Of a stretch of 64,000 nucleotides of DNA, positions 36,722 through 48,047 are shown in pieces. The notes under the pieces are model-generated. The model was given only the letters and a program-made list of their open reading frames with translations, did not search any database and had not been told where the DNA came from. The DNA comes from Anabaenopsis elenkinii CCIBt3563. GTDB taxonomy: Bacteria; Cyanobacteriota; Cyanobacteriia; Cyanobacteriales; Nostocaceae. Within the stretch, counting starts at the first letter, position 1. Each line of letters starts with the position of its first letter. A program made the position numbers and the translations under genes. Location: the NCBI RefSeq assembly GCF_015245355.1, contig NZ_CP063311.1, forward strand, positions 1,333,564-1,397,563. Reading direction: 5' to 3'.

Positions 36722-37420
36722 ATGCGTCCAGTCATTTCCATCCGCAATCTTGATCACTACTTTGGACAAGGTTCATTGCGTAAGCAAGTTTTATTTAATA
36801 TTAATTTAGAGATTCAAGCAGGTGAAATTATTCTGTTGACGGGTCCTTCTGGTTCGGGAAAAACTACTCTCCTGACTTTGGTCGGTGGTTTGCGTTCCCC
36901 TCAGTTTGGGAGTTTGCAAGTTTTGCAGCGGGAACTTTGCGGCGCTAGTACCCAGGAATTAGTGCGATCGCGACGAGATAACGGTTATATTTTTCAAGGG
37001 CACAATCTCCATGGTAGTTTGACAGCACTGCAAAATGTGAGAATGGCCTTGGAACTGCACAGAGATATTACACCCGAACAGATGCAAGACCGTTCGGCTG
37101 TGATTTTGGAACAGGTGGGTTTAGGGAATCACCTTGATTATTATCCTGACCAATTGTCGGGAGGACAAAAACAACGAGTAGCGATCGCCCGGGCTTTGGT
37201 CAGCCATCCCCCTCTAGTTTTAGCAGATGAACCCACTGCAGCCCTTGACAGTCAATCGGGTCGGGATGTGGTCAACCTGATGCACAAATTGGCCAAGGAA
37301 CAGGGTTCTACCATCCTTATGGTTACCCATGATCATCGCATTCTCGACATTGCTGACCGGATTGTGCCGATGGAAGATGGTAAGCTGGTTAACGCCTCTG
37401 GGGTGAAGGTAACAATTTAA
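36722..37420 (+). CDS. devA: DevA-like ABC exporter ATP-binding protein
   Basis: A 232-residue MacB-like ATPase. Walker A is GPSGSGKTT (near 40), the Q-loop is [12 protein letters not shown], the signature LSGGQKQR and Walker [14 protein letters not shown]. It powers the DevB-DevC exporter and closes the operon. A family-typical end (MEDGKL) is present. Confidence 0.92.
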   Translation: MRPVISIRNLDHYFGQGSLRKQVLFNINLEIQAGEIILLTGPSGSGKTTLLTLVGGLRSPQFGSLQVLQRELCGASTQELVRSRRDNGYIFQGHNLHGSLTALQNVRMALELHRDITPEQMQDRSAVILEQVGLGNHLDYYPDQLSGGQKQRVAIARALVSHPPLVLADEPTAALDSQSGRDVVNLMHKLAKEQGSTILMVTHDHRILDIADRIVPMEDGKLVNASGVKVTI

Positions 37421-37491
37421 TACCCCTTCCTGATTTTGGGTAGGTTTAACACAGCGGTGATCGATAATGGTATACGCCCTCTTGTTTGTCA

Positions 37492-38409
37492 ATGTTAGTG
37501 AAAAACTATCGCTTATCCTATTTGAGTGGGAAATTCTGGAAACCCCACCGCCAGATCATCAAGTTCATCGGTATCTTGACATTTGCTTTAGTTGTCATCT
37601 TGGCTTCACCCGTCCATGCTTTGGAAGTACAGGTGACTCCCAGTAATCCTCAGCTGGGTGATACTATATCTGTGGTAATTAACGTCAATCATAGGGATGA
37701 TGGTAGTAATCCCACTGTAGTGGTTGGTGATACTTCTTACCCCGCATTTGCCATTAGTTCTCAGAAATATCGGGCTTTGATTCCTACAACTCCATTAGAT
37801 CGGCCTGGAACTATAACGCTGAAGGTTTCCGGGGATGGTCAAGAGCGAAACTTGGCACTCAATTTGCGTAATCGCTCCTTCCCCACACAACGGATTAATT
37901 TACCACCGGGAAGGGCTGGGGTGAGAGCCACAGAACATGAACTACAGCGTGTAGCAGCTTTTAAAGCACTACAAACCCCTCAAAAGCATTGGAATGGCCC
38001 CATGGTCAAACCTAATGCCGGGAGGATTACTACCATCTATGGTGTCCGGCGTTACTATAATGGTGAATTTGCCGCAGATTACTACCATCGTGGGGTTGAC
38101 TACGCTAGTCCTACGGGTTCACCAGTGGTGGCCCCGGCGGCTGGAACAGTTGCTTTGGTAGGTACGGTGTCGGCAGGGTTCCGAGTTCATGGTAACACCA
38201 TTGGTATTGACCATGGGCAGGGAGTAACTAGTATTTTACTACACCTCAATAGTATTAAGGTTAAAGAGGGTGATTTTGTCACAGCAGGTCAAGTAGTTGG
38301 GACAGTGGGTTCTACCGGCGCTTCCACAGGTCCACATTTGCACTGGGGTTTATATGTCAACGGCAAATCTGTTGATCCTGCACCTTGGCGGTTTGGTAGT
38401 ATCAATTAA
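37492..38409 (+). CDS. M23 family metallopeptidase
   Basis: A 305-residue exported protein. A signal anchor lies at about 22-45, then an Ig-like region, then a LytM domain from about 165. The zinc site is HRGVDYAS (His and Asp) and GPHLHW (His), with an internal HGNTIGIDHGQG. M23 enzymes cut peptidoglycan cross-bridges. The ATG at 37492 is preferred to a TTG two codons upstream. A terminator hairpin follows. The L,D-transpeptidase gene faces it, so two cell-wall genes converge here. Confidence 0.9.
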   Translation: MLVKNYRLSYLSGKFWKPHRQIIKFIGILTFALVVILASPVHALEVQVTPSNPQLGDTISVVINVNHRDDGSNPTVVVGDTSYPAFAISSQKYRALIPTTPLDRPGTITLKVSGDGQERNLALNLRNRSFPTQRINLPPGRAGVRATEHELQRVAAFKALQTPQKHWNGPMVKPNAGRITTIYGVRRYYNGEFAADYYHRGVDYASPTGSPVVAPAAGTVALVGTVSAGFRVHGNTIGIDHGQGVTSILLHLNSIKVKEGDFVTAGQVVGTVGSTGASTGPHLHWGLYVNGKSVDPAPWRFGSIN

Positions 38410-38446
38410 AGGAGCAAAATTTTCTTTTCAATTTAGATTCATTTAT

Positions 38447-38475
38447 CCCGGTTTTGCAGTCAACCGGGTTTATTG
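38447..38475 (+). terminator. intrinsic terminator after the M23 peptidase gene
   Basis: The stem CCCGGTT / AACCGGG with an eight-base loop is followed by TTTATT. It ends just before the stop of the convergent L,D-transpeptidase gene. Confidence 0.75.
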
Positions 38476-38477
38476 GT

Positions 38478-39179
38478 CTATGGCACCACTGATACAAGTG
38501 TGCCTATTGTTACCTTAGTATATAATGAACGCACATCTTCATTCCGCATTCTTAAGCACCCATGAGAAATGGCAGACCCTAATAAATGTGTGTCTGGAGT
38601 GCCGTGAAAACCAATTTCATTGCGTCCATCTGACCAAAAACCAATCCATCGCTCTCCCAAAGGACTATCCGCACCCGATGGAAATATTTTACCGGTGATA
38701 GGGTGCTGCCAAATAGGATATTCTTCCATATCCCTGACCCGGAAGGAACCTGTGGGGGTCTCCCAACCCTCCTTACCTATGGCAATGGGGTAACTGGCTA
38801 TGACTTCACCTGTGTGGTAAACATAGGTACGGCGATCGCTTAATCTTACGACTACTTCTAGATCAGATGATTTTGGTGTAGATAAACCCTGGGAATTGGG
38901 GCTTTGTCCAGGAAGCACTGATGGTATTTTCAGTAATGAATCATTATTTTCGGTGGTATTGCGGGGTGTATCTGATATGAAAGTGACTCCGCTCTTGTGG
39001 ACAACCGGCTGCTGAGTGGATTTATTCCCCGGTACAGTGTCATTTATACTCCCATAAGCAGGCTCCAAGGGGCTGTGAATTGTTGTCAGCCGCCAATGGA
39101 CAGCCAGTGATAAGATGGCTGTGCCAAAAAAGAGCAACATAACTATACGGGTCACAGATTCATTTCTTACCATTGCCAT
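38478..39179 (-). CDS. L,D-transpeptidase (YkuD family)
   Basis: A 233-residue protein with an N-terminal membrane anchor at about 12-28, a disordered linker and a YkuD domain from about 110. The catalytic motif is FHGTPDTHLLG...ISHGCLRM, with His and the nucleophilic Cys in place. Such enzymes form 3-3 peptidoglycan cross-links or attach proteins to the wall. It has its own promoter side facing the sigG region. Confidence 0.92.
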   Translation of the reverse strand: MAMVRNESVTRIVMLLFFGTAILSLAVHWRLTTIHSPLEPAYGSINDTVPGNKSTQQPVVHKSGVTFISDTPRNTTENNDSLLKIPSVLPGQSPNSQGLSTPKSSDLEVVVRLSDRRTYVYHTGEVIASYPIAIGKEGWETPTGSFRVRDMEEYPIWQHPITGKIFPSGADSPLGERWIGFWSDGRNEIGFHGTPDTHLLGSAISHGCLRMRNEDVRSLYTKVTIGTLVSVVP

Positions 39180-39596
39180 TGCTAATTGTGGATTTTGAAC
39201 ATATTCAGTGGACTAAGTGGACTAATTGGTTTTTGAGTATGTCCCAAATTATCAATAATTTATTAGCACTTATCTGTTCTCTGTTGACATACTCATGTTT
39301 GTCAAGGTTTTTAGTGAAATTTATACTTGTATCCATGTATCATACCCATAAACATCCAAAAAATTATGGTAAAAAATTAGTTTTTTTGGAGATTCGACTA
39401 TATTAACAGAACTGGGCTTCACCAGAGCTACAAAAGAAAGCATCCAAATTTCGCAAACAACCTAGGAATGGATCTGTTAATATCCCTAATGTGAGATCCT
39501 GCCATGTACCAGTCACAGAACCGTCACTGTTAGCTGGAACATTGCGCCCATTAGGTTGTCTAATAGGTGGGGATGATTTAAAGTTCAGTACGATCT
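39180..39596. other. intergenic region upstream of the sigma factor gene
   Basis: No secure gene. A minus-strand frame open from about 39590 to the stop at 39403 encodes RQPNGRNVPANSDGSVTG and then WQDLTLGILTDPFLGCL. It lacks an ATG and a ribosome-binding site but is richer in protein-like features than expected. It could be a gene remnant. The rest is AT-rich and would hold the promoters of the flanking divergent genes. Confidence 0.3.
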
Positions 39597-40250
39597 ATGA
39601 GCCAATCGATTACTGTATCCTGGTCAACTGTGGATGCCAGATACTCAGAAGCATCAGTGCTTGACAAACTCTCTAATCACGATCTGATTTTACGCTGTCA
39701 AACCGGACTGCGTCCAGATCGGGCTGCTTTTGCAGAGCTATTGCGCCGCTATCAAAATCAAGTTGAGCGAATTTTATATCACCTGGCTCCAGATTGGGGT
39801 GACAGGGCTGATTTGGCTCAAGAAGTCTGGATTCGAGTCTATCGAAATATTAACCGATTACAAGACCCAGTCAAGTTTCGGGGTTGGTTAAGTCGGATTG
39901 CTACTAATTTGTTTTATGACGAGTTGCGTAAACGTAAGCGGGTAGGTACTCCGTTGTCATTGGATGCTCCCCGTACCCTACAGGACGGCCAGATGGATTG
40001 GGATATTCCCGGAGATACCCCAGGACCTGAGGAAGCACTGACGACTAGGGAGTTTTACGAGCAACTGCGAGACGCGATCGCCGATTTACCAGAGGTGTTT
40101 CGTACTACTATTGTTCTCAGAGAAATCGAAGGTCTGGCATATGAAGAAATTGCAGAAATTACCGGTGTTTCTTTGGGAACTGTGAAATCCAGAATCGCTA
40201 GAGCTAGAGCTAAATTACAAACTCAGTTACAAAACTATCTAGATGCTTAA
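39597..40250 (+). CDS. sigG: ECF-family RNA polymerase sigma factor, SigG-like
   Basis: A 217-residue group 4 sigma factor. Region 2 is seen in AFAELLRRYQNQVERILYH and DLAQEVWIRVYRNI; region 4 in LPEVFRTTIVLREIEGL and EIAEITGVSLGTVKSRIARAR. It resembles cyanobacterial SigG, which responds to envelope and other stress. A membrane protein with an anti-sigma look is encoded 279 bases downstream on the same strand, which fits control by sequestration at the membrane. Confidence 0.88.
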   Translation: MSQSITVSWSTVDARYSEASVLDKLSNHDLILRCQTGLRPDRAAFAELLRRYQNQVERILYHLAPDWGDRADLAQEVWIRVYRNINRLQDPVKFRGWLSRIATNLFYDELRKRKRVGTPLSLDAPRTLQDGQMDWDIPGDTPGPEEALTTREFYEQLRDAIADLPEVFRTTIVLREIEGLAYEEIAEITGVSLGTVKSRIARARAKLQTQLQNYLDA

Positions 40251-40529
40251 TTGACAAAATGGTAAGCTATGGTAAAAGTCACAAGTCATCTCCTCAGATC
40301 CCTGTCTTTGGCTGTGAGGGTCTATGTCGGCTTTTGGATTTATTGAATTAACAAGAAGGGATGAAGCTCTCATCCCCATCACTGGCCAGACCTGTCAATC
40401 AATCTGTGTCTTGGCTCATGGCCAACTTTAAGGATTGTGTAATAATTTTGAACAGAAGCCTTTTGTTGATGAATTGATTGGTGATTTTTCTATGCTTTTG
40501 CCCGCACATGAATTGGTCATAATGCTACA

Positions 40530-41141
40530 ATGAAAAATAATTCTTCATTTGATGACCGTGACCTGTGGCGAAATCTTCAAGATGTTTCAAATAAAACAGG
40601 TTACAGTAATAAGGACTCAAGGGGTGCTATGGACATGGTAAAGCGCGATCGCTTTGAGTTACTCAGCGCTTACCTCGATGGAGAGGTAACAGCTGCCGAA
40701 AGTAGACAAGTAGAAGAATGGCTGGCAAAGGATGCCTGTGTCCAGCGTCTGTATACCAGGTTACTAAATCTCCGGGAAGGTATGCGGAATATACCAGTAC
40801 CGCCAGTCCATCAGTCTCCAGAAGTAACGGCTAACCAGGTGTTCGAGGGTGTGCGCCGTCCTTCCCGTCTGGTGCTGGGGATGGGAGGAGCTGTGGCGGC
40901 TTGTATTCTGGGTGCTGTATCTACTTTCCTACCCGGTGGTGAACTGAACACACCACAATTGGTGCAAACACAACCAACAGGGTCTACAGAAGACAGTATC
41001 CAGGTTATAGCTGCTGTTTCTCCCCTGATGGTGGCCTTAAATCACCCAGTCATCGAAATTCCCAAAGCTGCAATGGCCTCCCCGCAAGAGTTTGGGAATG
41101 TGGAACCCCAACTGCAGGAAATTCAACCCAACATTAATTAA
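40530..41141 (+). CDS. probable membrane anti-sigma factor
   Basis: A 203-residue protein. Residues 37-85 (RDRFELLSAYLDGEVTAAES) match the anti-sigma N-terminal helix seen in zinc-type and related anti-ECF factors, though no CxxC zinc motif is present. One membrane helix is at about 113-134 (RLVLGMGGAVAACILGAVST), with a periplasmic tail. The position after the ECF sigma gene supports its role as inhibitor of that sigma. A later start at Met34 or Met36 is possible. Confidence 0.78.
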   Translation: MKNNSSFDDRDLWRNLQDVSNKTGYSNKDSRGAMDMVKRDRFELLSAYLDGEVTAAESRQVEEWLAKDACVQRLYTRLLNLREGMRNIPVPPVHQSPEVTANQVFEGVRRPSRLVLGMGGAVAACILGAVSTFLPGGELNTPQLVQTQPTGSTEDSIQVIAAVSPLMVALNHPVIEIPKAAMASPQEFGNVEPQLQEIQPNIN

Positions 41142-41171
41142 TCCCACCTCGTTATCAACTATCATGGCTGA

Positions 41172-41468
41172 ATGAGAGCCAAAATTGAAAATACAATCCT
41201 CCTGATTCACCACGATGACTTACCAGCTTTTAAAAAAGGTGGTTCTGTGGTGAGGAATTCTTATTTTTGGTCTTTACGTTCAATTGCTGGTCGAGCTTCC
41301 CGTGATCGTGACTGGGAGTATGAACCAGAAGTATGGTTAGCTCTGTCCCGAATGCTGTTATCTTTTGCTGAGTCTGGATATTTGGGTTACAAGGAAACTT
41401 TGTTAGAGTTTCCCCTATCCCAAGGGGAAATTCCGGCTGTATTAAAGGATGCAGCTACTTGGGAGTGA
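41172..41468 (+). CDS. small protein of unknown function
   Basis: A 98-residue soluble protein with a conserved feel: [21 protein letters not shown], then [22 protein letters not shown]. The ATG lies 30 bases after the anti-sigma gene, so it may be the third gene of the sigma operon. Its end overlaps the 3' end of the convergent truB gene by 14 bases. The family is not recognised. Confidence 0.65.
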   Translation: MRAKIENTILLIHHDDLPAFKKGGSVVRNSYFWSLRSIAGRASRDRDWEYEPEVWLALSRMLLSFAESGYLGYKETLLEFPLSQGEIPAVLKDAATWE

Positions 41469-42351
41469 CTACTGTGGCCGGTACTAACAGACTATCCTCT
41501 AGTTTTCCTATACCCAGAAAGCAGGTTTCCTGATTGTACACTCTGGCTATACCGGAAAAATCGCCAGTGAGGGGGATTTTTTGCCCCTGACACCATTTGA
41601 GAGCGGAAATGGTAGGTAATGTAACTGAGGGTAAATGTTGTAAAGGCACATCGGGAGGGGTGGGGTTAAATGTCCCTGTTTGTAGTTGTGTTTCTAGGTC
41701 ACTGAAGCTGAGACTAGATTGGAGGTTAAAACCACTACTTTCAGTACGGCGTAAAGCGGCGAGAGTCCCACCAGTTCCTAGGATAGCGCCTAGGTCGCGA
41801 GCAATGGCTCTAATATATGTACCACTACCACAGGCGATCGCTACATCCAATTCGGGAAAATCCCCCGATCGCCAATCTAAAATTTCTGTATGAAAAATTT
41901 CTACTGTCCGTTTAGGTACTTCCACGGTTTTACCTTGGCGTGCTAAGTCGTACAGCCGTTTACCATCAACTTGGATGGCGCTATAAATTGGCGGGATTTG
42001 CTCAATTTTACCTTGAAATTGTGCCAGTTCTTTGGTAACTTGAGTCAATGTTAACCCTGGACAAGGTTCACAGGTAATGACTTCACCCTGTAAATCATCC
42101 GTTGTGGTCTGCACCCCTAAGCGGATGGTGGCTGTGTAGGCTTTATTTTCTGGGAGATATTGTAATAACCTGGTAGCTTTACCCAAGGCGATGGGTAAAA
42201 CACCCGTCGCAGCAGGGTCTAATGTCCCCCCGTGTCCCACACGTTTGAGTCGCAGAAGTTTTCGCACCCGCGCTACGCAGTCGTGAGATGTCCAGTCATA
42301 GGGTTTATTTAAATTCAGAAACCCCTCTAAGGGTAAATTTTGTAAGCTCAT
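41455..42351 (-). CDS. truB: tRNA pseudouridine(55) synthase
   Basis: A 298-residue enzyme that makes pseudouridine 55 in the T loop of tRNAs. The catalytic aspartate is Asp45 in [24 protein letters not shown] and [15 protein letters not shown] are further family motifs. The length is usual for cyanobacteria. It is followed on the same strand side by an EamA transporter gene 16 bases upstream, so the three genes ligA, transporter and truB may form one transcript. Confidence 0.96.
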   Translation of the reverse strand: MSLQNLPLEGFLNLNKPYDWTSHDCVARVRKLLRLKRVGHGGTLDPAATGVLPIALGKATRLLQYLPENKAYTATIRLGVQTTTDDLQGEVITCEPCPGLTLTQVTKELAQFQGKIEQIPPIYSAIQVDGKRLYDLARQGKTVEVPKRTVEIFHTEILDWRSGDFPELDVAIACGSGTYIRAIARDLGAILGTGGTLAALRRTESSGFNLQSSLSFSDLETQLQTGTFNPTPPDVPLQHLPSVTLPTISALKWCQGQKIPLTGDFSGIARVYNQETCFLGIGKLEDSLLVPATVVTPK

Positions 42352-42367
42352 ATATAATATAATTAAT

Positions 42368-43282
42368 CTAATTGGCTTTACCTAGGGCGATCGCCACTGA
42401 ACCAGTTACCACTAACAGTGCACCTAATATGCCAATTACAGTTAAATGTTCTGTGGGCATCACAGTAGGGTACACTGTTGATACGGTGGCAACGGCAATT
42501 AAGGTAATAATCGGGGCGATAGCTAACACCGCACTAACTCTTGATGCTGGCCAATGTTGTAATGATTCCGCAAAAGCACCATAGGCGATGAGGGTATTTA
42601 AACCACAAAACAGTAAAACTAATAATTGGGAACTACTCAAGGTGATAATTTTTCCGGGTTCAGCAAAGGGGGTGAATAATACAGCACATCCCCCATATAT
42701 AATCACCATGATTTGAGCAGAGGACAGGGAGTTTAAGAGTTGTTTTTGGCATAGGGCGTAAATAGCCCATGCTGCTGCTCCTATAACTATTAAACCACTA
42801 CCAAGAATATATCTTCCCTGGACTGTGATTAAAGTCAGTTGCTCATGGAAAAATATCATATATCCAGCAGTGAGGATACTCACCCCTAGCCATTGATGCA
42901 CTGTATAACGCTCTCGGAAAATTACCAAACCACCTAAACTTAATAATAGGGGCGCTAATTGAATCAAAACCTCAGCGTTCCCAGCTGAGGTTAAGGCTAA
43001 CCCTTGCATAAATAGCAGGTAGTTAAATCCTAAAAATAGGGTGGCGATCGCTAATAATATCCCTGAACTAGAGCGCAATTTTTGCCAATCGGGTAATTTA
43101 CCCCCCAATCCTAACAATACAGCTAGGACTACAAAGGACAACAAAAAGCGGAACCATATAATAGTATAGACATCCAGAACTCGTAAACTCACAGTCAGGG
43201 CGATCGGTAAAATTCCCCATAAGCAGACTGTTAATAACGATAATCCTAAACCTAAACGCCAACGACCGGAACTTTGATGCAT
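42368..43282 (-). CDS. EamA (DMT) family transporter
   Basis: A 304-residue integral membrane protein with ten hydrophobic helices in two EamA repeats (about 15-145 and 160-300). Motifs such as [15 protein letters not shown] and [20 protein letters not shown] are typical of drug/metabolite exporters of the RhaT/EamA type. The substrate is unknown. It lies 16 bases upstream of truB and 20 downstream of ligA on the same strand. Confidence 0.88.
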   Translation of the reverse strand: MHQSSGRWRLGLGLSLLTVCLWGILPIALTVSLRVLDVYTIIWFRFLLSFVVLAVLLGLGGKLPDWQKLRSSSGILLAIATLFLGFNYLLFMQGLALTSAGNAEVLIQLAPLLLSLGGLVIFRERYTVHQWLGVSILTAGYMIFFHEQLTLITVQGRYILGSGLIVIGAAAWAIYALCQKQLLNSLSSAQIMVIIYGGCAVLFTPFAEPGKIITLSSSQLLVLLFCGLNTLIAYGAFAESLQHWPASRVSAVLAIAPIITLIAVATVSTVYPTVMPTEHLTVIGILGALLVVTGSVAIALGKAN

Positions 43283-43302
43283 AAATTAACTGCTGGGGAT
43301 TG

Positions 43303-45777
<2,475 letters not shown>

Positions 45778-45930
45778 TTAATAGTCGCTGTCAGCTACAC
45801 ATAGACCCTTACATTTTATGCCATTGGTGGCAGTCCGATGACAGTGAACACAGAGAACTTTTTCTTGATTGGTGTTGCTATCGGTGCTTGGCTGTAATTT
45901 ATCTTCTTGGCTGGGTGATTTTACAGTCAT
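45778..45930 (-). CDS. 50-residue cysteine-motif protein, possible last gene of the Hsp70 operon
   Basis: A short frame with an ATG at 45930 and a TAA at 45778. The first 25 residues are polar. The second half reads LCVHCHRTATNGIKC and then GLCVADSDY, so four cysteines in a CxxC-x9-C-x3-C pattern could bind zinc. The strand matches the Hsp70 operon. If the 3.6-kb cassette to its right were removed, it would start about 30 bases after the GrpE-like gene. Function unknown. Confidence 0.6.
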   Translation of the reverse strand: MTVKSPSQEDKLQPSTDSNTNQEKVLCVHCHRTATNGIKCKGLCVADSDY

Positions 45931-45952
45931 AAACCATGAAATATTTTAAGAC

Positions 45953-45975
45953 TGTTTACATTTTATCAATATTTT
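45953..45975. repeat. left copy of 23-bp direct repeat bounding the defence cassette
   Basis: TGTTTACATTTTATCAA followed by T and ATTTT. The other copy at 49515-49537 differs at one of 23 bases (C for T) and overlaps the last codons and stop of the GrpE-like gene. The pair is read as a possible attachment or target-site duplication. Confidence 0.65.
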
Positions 45976-46131
45976 AGAGGTTATTGCATAAGTTTTCAGC
46001 CGTAATTTTCATTACATCTTTACCCCATTTAATCCCTTAAATCCAGTCCCCTCCCCTCAAGAGGGGAGGGTTAGGGTGGGGTCAAATAATATTCGATACA
46101 CTAATCATAAATTTTCCAACATCCTCTTACA
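45972..46131 (+). mobile_element. MITE copy A, downstream of the methyltransferase gene
   Basis: A 160-base unit whose ends are related: TTTTAGAGG..ATAAGT on the left and the complement of GTAAGAGGATGTTGG on the right. The inner 90 bases (46041-46130), including GTCCCCTCCCC and TTAGGGTGGGGT, match the complement of 47831-47922 at roughly 85 percent. The right end supplies the TAA stop of the methyltransferase gene. No coding capacity. Confidence 0.65.
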
Positions 46132-47635
46132 GATCCAACTCTGTTTGACTTACCTTAACTTCCTTCTGCTTCTCAGCACTTCTGAGCACTTCATAACTTA
46201 AACGGATATTTAATCTTTGTTTGTTCTCCAGAATATCCGCCACCGTCACAATCTGGATTTTATCACAACTATGGCTCATGTATTGATTTTGGTAAAATCC
46301 CGCTTCTTTTGCAGTCTTAAGCATCTGAATCGTGGGAGGTTGCAGGGTGATAAATATGGCAATACTAGCATTTTGTAGAGTCATTGTTCCCAGTAAATCT
46401 CGGATATCTCCTGATTTGACTTTCCCTGATTTGACCTGAAAAATCATTTTCTCACGTTGATCATTACCTTGGAAATAAACAATCCCGTCTACACCTCCAT
46501 CGCTACCTTTTTTACTGTTAATTACTGCTCTGTTGTTACTGTAAGTTAAGATTGCCCATTTCTCAAACTCTTTGCGGGTGCGATCGTCTGTTTTGTTAGC
46601 TAATGCGATCGCGCTTTCTATATCTTTGGGTATCCCATGCAGATTTATGGTTTCTAATACTCCCTTCCCAAAACTATCTTCTAATCTTTTTAAGATTAAG
46701 CTAATACTTTGATAGGTGATATCAATCCCTATCCATTGGCGTTCTAGTCTTTGGCTGACTGCTATTGTTGTCCCACATCCACAATAGGCATCTAGTATGA
46801 TATCATTCTCGTTAGAACTCGCTTTGATGATTCTTTCTAGTAGTGCTTCTGGTTTTTGTGTAGGATAACCTAAACGTTCATTTCTTGGCATTTGTCCACC
46901 TGACCTTATATCTGTCCACCAAGAAGGGGGTATTTTACCTTTTGAAAAACTGTTTAAATCATTCTCATCTCTACCTAATGACCTATCTGCATAAATACCC
47001 GATTTACCCTCTGAGTATTGTCTTCTTTTAATAAATTCCTCACTGTAAGGTATCCTAATATAATCATCGTTGAATATGAAGTTGCGACTTCTTGTGTAGC
47101 GAAAAATAACGTCATGTTTTCTAGGAAAGTCTTTTTTTGCAGCGCTTGGAGCAATATAACCCCAAATAATCTCATTTCTAAAATCCCCACCCTGAGAACA
47201 AAAAACAGCATCTAAAATTAACTTTAAATAATGACTCGCATTAGGATCGCAGTGTAGGTAAAAACTCCCCGTAGGTTTTAAAACCCGGTGAATCTCCGTG
47301 ATTCTTAAACTCATACTCACTAAATAAGCAAGTAAACTACCCTTCCCTAAAACATTTTCTAACCCGATAATTAAATCAATACATTGCTGAGTAAATAAAC
47401 CATGGTAATTATTATAAATTTCCTCTATTCCATGAATAGCGTGGTCGTCCCATTCCCATGTATCCACAAATGCTTGAGCTTGGGCTTTATCTTCTGAGCC
47501 AATATTATTATAAATTTGATTATAATTGCGTTTAGAATTAAAAGGCGGGTCAATATAACACAAATCAACAGACTCATCTTTTATATAACGTCTTAAAACC
47601 TCTAAATTATCCCCATAATAAAGTTGATTAACCAT
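46127..47635 (-). CDS. DNA methyltransferase fused to an Mrr-like nuclease domain
   Basis: A 502-residue fusion. The N-terminal part is a beta-class N6-adenine or N4-cytosine methyltransferase: catalytic DPPF at 29-32 comes first, and the SAM motif LDAYCGCGTT (281-290) follows near a target-recognition-like insert (150-250). Residues 355-425 resemble an Mrr-type PD-(D/E)xK nuclease, with GSDGGVDGIVYF (acidic residue Asp383) and FQVKSGKV (Lys402). A single chain could modify and cut DNA, as restriction-modification systems do. It lies within a segment bounded by direct repeats and between two MITEs, which points to horizontal gain. The stop codon falls in the MITE end. Confidence 0.85.
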   Translation of the reverse strand: MVNQLYYGDNLEVLRRYIKDESVDLCYIDPPFNSKRNYNQIYNNIGSEDKAQAQAFVDTWEWDDHAIHGIEEIYNNYHGLFTQQCIDLIIGLENVLGKGSLLAYLVSMSLRITEIHRVLKPTGSFYLHCDPNASHYLKLILDAVFCSQGGDFRNEIIWGYIAPSAAKKDFPRKHDVIFRYTRSRNFIFNDDYIRIPYSEEFIKRRQYSEGKSGIYADRSLGRDENDLNSFSKGKIPPSWWTDIRSGGQMPRNERLGYPTQKPEALLERIIKASSNENDIILDAYCGCGTTIAVSQRLERQWIGIDITYQSISLILKRLEDSFGKGVLETINLHGIPKDIESAIALANKTDDRTRKEFEKWAILTYSNNRAVINSKKGSDGGVDGIVYFQGNDQREKMIFQVKSGKVKSGDIRDLLGTMTLQNASIAIFITLQPPTIQMLKTAKEAGFYQNQYMSHSCDKIQIVTVADILENKQRLNIRLSYEVLRSAEKQKEVKVSQTELDL

Positions 47636-47829
47636 GATGTTTCTCCAGTTATACTGCTTGGTTTAACCCTGATTAACCCTTTTTATACTTAAATTGTTTT
47701 TTGCCATAGTAGAAAACACCTGGTATTATCTGATGTTCTATTAAAAAATATTAACTAAATACCTGAAAAAACCTGATTATATCCTGGGGAATTAAGTTAT
47801 AATTCCTACAGGTGCTACTGACTCTAAGT

Positions 47830-48047
47830 TTTAGAGGATGTTTGATAAGTCATGATTAGTGTATCAACTATTGTTTCACCCCACCCTAACCCTACCCTTG
47901 TAAGGGGAGGGGACTGGATTTTATTGTTTTTTGTGTGTTCCCCAATCCTTCCCAATCCTTCCCAATCCTTCGGTGTGTTCCCTGTTCCCTGTTCCCTGTT
48001 CCCTAATATAAAAATTACCTGTTTAATACTTTCCAAACATCCTCTTA
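47830..48047 (-). mobile_element. MITE copy B, abutting the NTPase start codon
   Basis: A 218-base unit with 20-base imperfect terminal inverted repeats: TTAGAGGATGTTTGATAAGT on the left and the complement of TAAGAGGATGTTTGGAAAGT on the right. It is in opposite orientation to copy A. Inside are three CCCAATCCTT units (47941-47970) and four GTTCCCT units (about 47976-48003). The last base of the right end is the A of the downstream ATG, so the element may supply the promoter of the NTPase gene. Confidence 0.7.

Noticed and set aside
39173-39406. Plus-strand 77-codon frame after the L,D-transpeptidase start
   Set aside because: AT-rich, hydrophobic by composition, no ribosome-binding site and overlapping the promoter region of the neighbouring gene.
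47941-48003. CRISPR or iteron origin
   Set aside because: The units are only 10 and 7 bases, few in number and lie inside a MITE.
47852-48046. N-terminal extension of the STAND NTPase
   Set aside because: The 65 codons are MITE sequence with tandem repeats (proline- and serine-rich low-complexity product), and a conserved N-terminal domain starts at the ATG at 48047.
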